A stretch of DNA of 12,195 bases from Larix sibirica (taxonomy: Eukaryota; Streptophyta; Pinopsida; Pinales; Pinaceae): NCBI GenBank assembly GCA_004151065.3, contig NWUY0300027604.1, positions 7,629 to 19,823 on the forward strand. The letters run 5' to 3'. Positions 8,164 to 12,195 of the stretch are shown here, piece by piece. Both the position numbers and the translations under genes were made by a program. Below the pieces are notes generated by a model, which did no database searches, was not told where the DNA came from, and saw only the letters and a list, made by a program, of their open reading frames with translations. Positions within the stretch are counted from its first letter, which is position 1. Every line of letters starts with the position of its first letter.

Positions 8164-9670
8164 AGGATAGCCTCATGTTGGTGCTAGGGCTTTTATAGAC
8201 CAATGAGAGGTGGTTTTAACAAAGAAACCATGATCACTACTGCATGTATTGAGTTTTTGGTCAATGATGAAATGCTAAAGGGAATATAGAAAGGAGTTTA
8301 GTGCACATCACTCAAGAAACCATGGTCCGAGGTGGCATTCTACATATAGATATACCTCACCTGCGAAGGGAGGTATAATTTGTTGTTTGGATATCATTTT
8401 AAGGTATTAACACATCTCAGGCATCAATGGTTCAACATCGGTTCCTCTTTAAATGGTTACAATTGATGTCTAAAATGGTATGTGAATGAAATAACCCTGA
8501 CATGATCTTGTGTCATCATAGGTTAATTAAATTTCTTGTGTTCGATGACCTTTCAAAGGTAAATCAAAGTTTTGATACACTCCTATCAATTCCATTTCCC
8601 AAATCCATGGAAGGAAATGATAAATAAACTACAAAATAAAAGGATGAAGAGGAAACAAAAGAGAATGATGAAGAACAAGTTGTAGAAGAACCTTGGTGCA
8701 TTGAGATTCTGGATGAACCCTTGCCTATGGAAGCCTATGCAAGAAGAAGATGACAAACTTTGTAGAAGACATCTTTCCCTAAAATTTCCAAGAACCACAG
8801 AACAAGGTTAAGTATAAGTGGGGAAGAAAAATAAGAGGAACAAGAAATGGTACAGACATATGCCACAGAAGTTGTGACACGAACTAAGGATGACATTAGG
8901 GTGATGGAGGTTGAATACTTTGAAGATATGACAACACTAGAATTTGGTGAAGTTATAGAATACATGGAGTGAGTAGGTGCTATGGATGGCATTGATGCAC
9001 AAGGAATTGGGGTAAAGCCAAAGAAAAAGAAAGGCATATTTTACAGTAAGTATCATCCCCTATATTCTCTTTAGAGCATATGTGATATCATCAGGCATTG
9101 ATAAGAATATATAAGAACCTGAGGGAGATAAACAAAAGGTTACAAAGTAAAATGTTTGATGCCCATAAGAGATTAAAAAAAAGTCTAAAGCTAGGTTTGA
9201 CACTAGTTCAAGCCATTGAAGAACAACATGAATGGGCACCATCTGTTTTGCATGAGGGTGTCCATGTCAATGTACATATGGGAGTTAAGAACTAAGGACA
9301 CAATTCAAGAACCCATACAATTTCTACAGAAGCAGATAGAGAGAAAGGAGTTGTTATGGAACCTATTCTAGATGGACGGGGGCCTGAAATATTAGTACAT
9401 ATGGAAGGAAGAAATATCAATATACCTTGTGGAAATTGATCAATTGGGACATGAGGTAGAAAAATGGAAAGACTTGGATGAATCCCCTAAAATGGGGTTA
9501 TTTCTTTATAAGAACACCAAGAGTTTGTAAGTCATTTACAATAAATTGAGAAACAAAAGGGCCAATATGCTACGTTGACTATTGAGAAATTGACCATTGA
9601 AGTGCAACGTCTCAAATAGGATAGGCACTATATCTGTCACTTAGCTCATGCGATGCATGCATATCGATGC
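8164..9670 (+). pseudogene. Decayed ORF of an unassigned retroelement-like protein (acidic, basic patch, coiled coil)
   Basis: Coding-like sequence continues across several frames. From 8164, frame 1 reads GFYRPMRGGFNKETM, IEFLVNDEMLKGI and, after stops at 8287 and 8299, EGRYNLLFGYHFKVLTHLRH (about 8365-8424). From about 8490, frame 0 reads through an acidic stretch (EEETKENDEEQVVEEPW, 8646 on), IEILDEPLPMEAYARRR, then VMEVEYFEDM and a basic KPKKKKG patch (about 9015-9035). From 9098, a third frame gives LREINKRLQSKMFDAHKRLK, heptad-like and coiled-coil-forming. After further shifts come VEIDQLGHEVEKWKDL (9423 on) and QKGQYATLTIEKLTIEVQRL (9554 on). The segments are individually charged and non-random, joined by at least four frameshifts. 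The layout suggests a large Gag-like or extra ORF of a plant retroelement, since some Gypsy lineages (for example Tat/Ogre) carry an ORF ahead of gag. I cannot name the family. Minus-strand frames over 8586-9242 are antisense shadows. Confidence 0.5.
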
Positions 9671-9756
9671 CCCTCTCTATTCTACTCTCTTTATCTAAAA
9701 GAAAAGTGGGTTGTTTTTATATATGCACCATAGCCGCTGGTTGTTTTTATAATGTC

Positions 9757-10695
9757 ATGGTACCTTTCCAGTTGTTATAGCTATATTTTAACACTAAAGA
9801 TGAGGATAAGGATTTGTTGTGTGAGCTATATTAGCATAATATTCTAATAGATGTGCAAGCTAATTGGGATCCAAATCCATTTGTAGGTGATGTGTAGTTA
9901 CAATCCTTTGATACATTTATGTGTAACCAAAATTAATGGAACAAGGCATTATCCTTCCTCAAAATTACATAATTTAATGGTGATTTATGGGTGAGGAGAG
10001 ATCCCCCTATTTGTTCTTTAATTTATGAGAAAGAAAAAATGATTTAGTTAGCTAAATTTGTTTCCTCTAACTGAGAGGCTCAAATTATAGTTATATCATC
10101 TTGTGGTAATTGGATAACATTGAATCAACTAGAAACCTTTCTTTCTTTCCAGAGACAATGGGAGGCAATGCCTTTCACTCATCATAATGAATGATGGGAC
10201 CCCTAATATTATTCCAAGTTCAGTGTTACTTTTGATCAATCTAAAAAATACATTGATTGTCTGAAAGTATTTGGTGAGTGGTGGATATGATTGAGATTTC
10301 ATTTTCATATCCTATGGTGGATGATAGATCCATCAAAAGAAGTTGACTTTTGGGCCAATGTGACTCAAAGACTCGGTTATTATACATCATAAGAACAAGG
10401 GAATCCTCCTTACAATTGGAGTCTATTTTAGTAGAAATCTTCACCATCTAACTCAAAAGAATAACTACATAAATTGCATGAGGACATGCAATCTCCTTGG
10501 TTGTGGGGAGATGATGGGCCTTAGTTTTGTCATATTTTGGTATACTTCATCAACCTTGTTTCCTATATTTAACCATATATGAATCATTTTTTATGTATGA
10601 AATTGCGACATAGTAGGGTAAAGGTATTTCACTTGCAATTCCTTAATATTTCATTGCTCTTTTTAATAAACACTAGGAGAAGTGTATATTTGTGA
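9757..10695 (+). pseudogene. Possible continuation of the plus-strand coding relic, many stops in one frame
   Basis: A single plus-strand frame, from ATG at 9757 to TGA at 10693-10695, gives protein-like stretches between stops, such as YFNTKDEDKDLLCELY, NWDPNPFVGDV, FNGDLWVRRDPPICSLIYEK and PSKEVDFWANVTQRLGYYTS. It has 16 internal stops, among them 9778, 9832, 9895, 9934, 9970, 10045, 10072, 10192, 10204 and 10288; many would fit Gln, Trp or Arg codons changed by C-to-T or G-to-A. That stop density is near what AT-rich noncoding DNA gives, so the stop count itself is no support; the case rests on the charged, Trp-rich peptides and same-strand position about 90 bp after the coiled-coil relic. 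No known domain was recognised. It may be the C-terminal half of the upstream ORF or chance. Confidence 0.3.
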
Positions 10696-11290
10696 TTATC
10701 TTGGGAATAAATAGCTTATTAAATATGTTGCATGTTTGTATTTTTGTTGGATTATATTGCTACATATCCATTTAATGTAGATATATATGTTGCATATTCT
10801 CCTATTTTTTTAGTCACTGCGAAACATGTATGAAAACCATGGATAACAAGGCGATAGAGTAGGTAACATGCTACTGTGAATCTAAGGAAAAGAAATACTT
10901 GACTATTGGCTATGAATTATGCAAGATGTGTGTATCCATGTCTTAAAATTATTCCCAACGTAACGATTATGCAAGCCACACATTCAATCTCTATTGTTTT
11001 GTAGTTTTATTTTAGAAACCAAACACTTATCTATATATTTTTGTTGGAACAACTTGAGAATCCTTGATACTCAAGATTCTTAATCGTATTTTTCCAAGAT
11101 AAGTATTAAACAAGTTGTATAAAAACATACCTCTGTACCCTATTCTAGGAAGATAGAAAAACTAAATAATTTGTGATACTCATATTATGATTCTATTCAA
11201 GGCTATTGTTTTAACGTAAGTTCCTTTTCTGGATGCATAACTATGTTAATATCAAGAGTGGTCTAATTAGAGTTCTTAGGCCATTGTATT
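10696..11290. other. AT-rich stretch, no gene seen
   Basis: Several T-rich runs and short open frames only. No protein motif, repeat or terminal structure was identified on either strand. Confidence 0.55.
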
Positions 11291-11291
11291 T

Positions 11292-11348
11292 AACCCAACA
11301 CCCTATTTCAAGGAGTCAAGTCCCACTCCATACGACAGGTGTTGGGTT
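11292..11348. repeat. Inverted repeat with 11-bp perfect arms
   Basis: The left arm AACCCAACACC (11292-11302) and right arm GGTGTTGGGTT (11338-11348) are exact reverse complements separated by 35 bases. TGTTGGGTT is a common start of plant LTRs, so the arms could be the facing ends of two LTR remnants or of a small inverted-repeat element; a hairpin in a transcript is also possible. The loop contains AGTCAAGTCCCACTCC. No target-site duplication was found next to the arms. Confidence 0.75.
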
Positions 11349-11530
11349 TATTTTATTTATTTTAGATAGTATTTACATTTCTTTTGTTTATAATATCCTA
11401 TGATACGATTTCAAAGCATATTATCTCTATTTCAAAATTCAAAACATAAATTAACACAAACTGAAACTAGTTATCAAAACTAGTCTTGAACACAGCTAGA
11501 TCCCCCCTAGGGCTTGCTATTTGAAGTATT

Positions 11531-11758
11531 ATGGGTCTGCAAAAATATGAACGTGAGTTTTCACCATTAGAGATAGCATATTCAAGGCCAACTTCAGATT
11601 CCTATGCACAATTTACTGGGGCCATTTATGCTTCGAAAATAGTTACCGATGAAGTCTCCACAAGGTTGCCTGGGCACACCACCATATGCATACTAGACCC
11701 ATTCACTTATGCTTTAAATCATCCAGAGTGTGTATATCAGATCTTAACCTCCTCCTAA
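11531..11758 (+). CDS. Unrecognised 75-codon open frame
   Basis: An ATG-initiated frame ends at TAA (11756-11758). The product starts MGLQKYEREFSPLEIAYSRP and includes ICILDPFTYALNHPECVYQ near its C-terminus. Its residue composition is balanced and protein-like, unlike most short frames here, but no family is recognised and no signal peptide or membrane segment is seen. It could be an exon fragment, a pseudogene piece or chance. No clear splice sites bound it. Confidence 0.22.
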   Translation: MGLQKYEREFSPLEIAYSRPTSDSYAQFTGAIYASKIVTDEVSTRLPGHTTICILDPFTYALNHPECVYQILTSS

Positions 11759-12195
11759 CCTACTTTTTTGTAAAACATTTCGTAGTTTTGGGAAGGTTTG
11801 GTAGAGTTTTGAGGTAAAACAAGGAAAACTAGTAACCGAGACCGCTCAACTAGCTTGATTTATAGGCGTTCCAAACACTATGAGAGGGGTGATAATATAC
11901 AAAATTAGGAATGTAATTTTTTAATTAGTGTCTTAAAAATATTCAGGGACTGGTAGAATCAAATTTGATTTAATGGAAGTGGATTCCCAGATGAATTACT
12001 TAAACTAGTTAAAATTTGTGCAATTCTAGAGTAGGTACAAAAAACTTGAAGTAATTTCAGACTTATGCAATTTTTAATCTCATAAATGATAAAACACTAT
12101 TCACATCATTACATAATCCTCGAATGGGATCCAAGAGGCTTCTCGATTACATCAAATTCTAAGCATTTTCATAGGATAGAAGGGGGTAGAAGAGA
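11759..12195. other. AT-rich right end, no gene seen
   Basis: No open frame of useful length, no repeat unit and no recognised element end was found up to the window boundary. Confidence 0.55.

Noticed and set aside
8586-9242. Minus-strand frames at 8586-8798, 8735-9037 and 9060-9242
   Set aside because: They are antisense to the acidic and coiled-coil plus-strand segments; hydrophobic Phe/Ser/Leu-rich products are what the complement of Glu/Lys codons gives.
9990-10005. DPPI in the plus-strand frame as an adenine methyltransferase DPPY motif
   Set aside because: The aromatic residue of the motif is missing, no SAM-binding FxGxG motif was found nearby, and the frame is full of stops; a four-residue match is not enough.
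10241-10447. 68-codon minus-strand frame
   Set aside because: No motif, and it overlaps the more protein-like plus-strand frame at 9757-10695.

Overview
The window looks like nuclear DNA from a land plant with a large, repeat-rich genome. It is AT-rich, has no compact gene array, no intact long reading frame, and carries broken LTR-retrotransposon coding segments on both strands. A gymnosperm or another large-genome plant is plausible, but nothing here fixes the species. No intact host gene, RNA gene or CRISPR array was recognised.

Layout. Positions 1-170 hold three full copies and the start of a fourth of a 55-bp tandem repeat that continues off the left edge. Positions about 200-780 look like a minus-strand LTR end: the sequence TGTAATACCCC read leftwards follows a G-rich tract and a decayed coding tail at 781-860. 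An AC/TA microsatellite lies inside it. Positions 860-2800 are AT-rich, partly pyrimidine-rich, and without a convincing gene.

Positions about 2800-5340 are a minus-strand Ty3/Gypsy-like relic. In coding order it has a Gly/Pro/Asn-rich gag-like region (5336-4622), a pyrimidine-rich (minus strand: purine-rich) stretch, a retropepsin-like protease (3554-3102) and the linker after it (2991-2806). No reverse transcriptase follows; homology seems to end near 2800. The region to its right (5340-6140) may be its leader or LTR and contains a TGACG-type inverted motif and a fresh 31-bp tandem duplication.

Positions 6140-8150 are mostly featureless. Positions 8164-10695 on the plus strand carry a second decayed coding region of at least one kilobase and possibly 2.5 kb. 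It has an N-terminal part with a recognisable FGYHFKVL-type segment, an acidic middle, a basic KPKKKK patch, and long coiled-coil segments spread over three frames. A further frame (9757-10695) may be its continuation. I read it as an unusual retroelement ORF of unassigned family, and it is the most interesting part of the window. The right end (10700-12195) has an 11-bp perfect inverted repeat and one unrecognised 75-codon frame.

The two relics run in opposite directions (minus at 2.8-5.3 kb, plus at 8.2-10.7 kb), consistent with independent insertions that have since decayed through stops and frameshifts.
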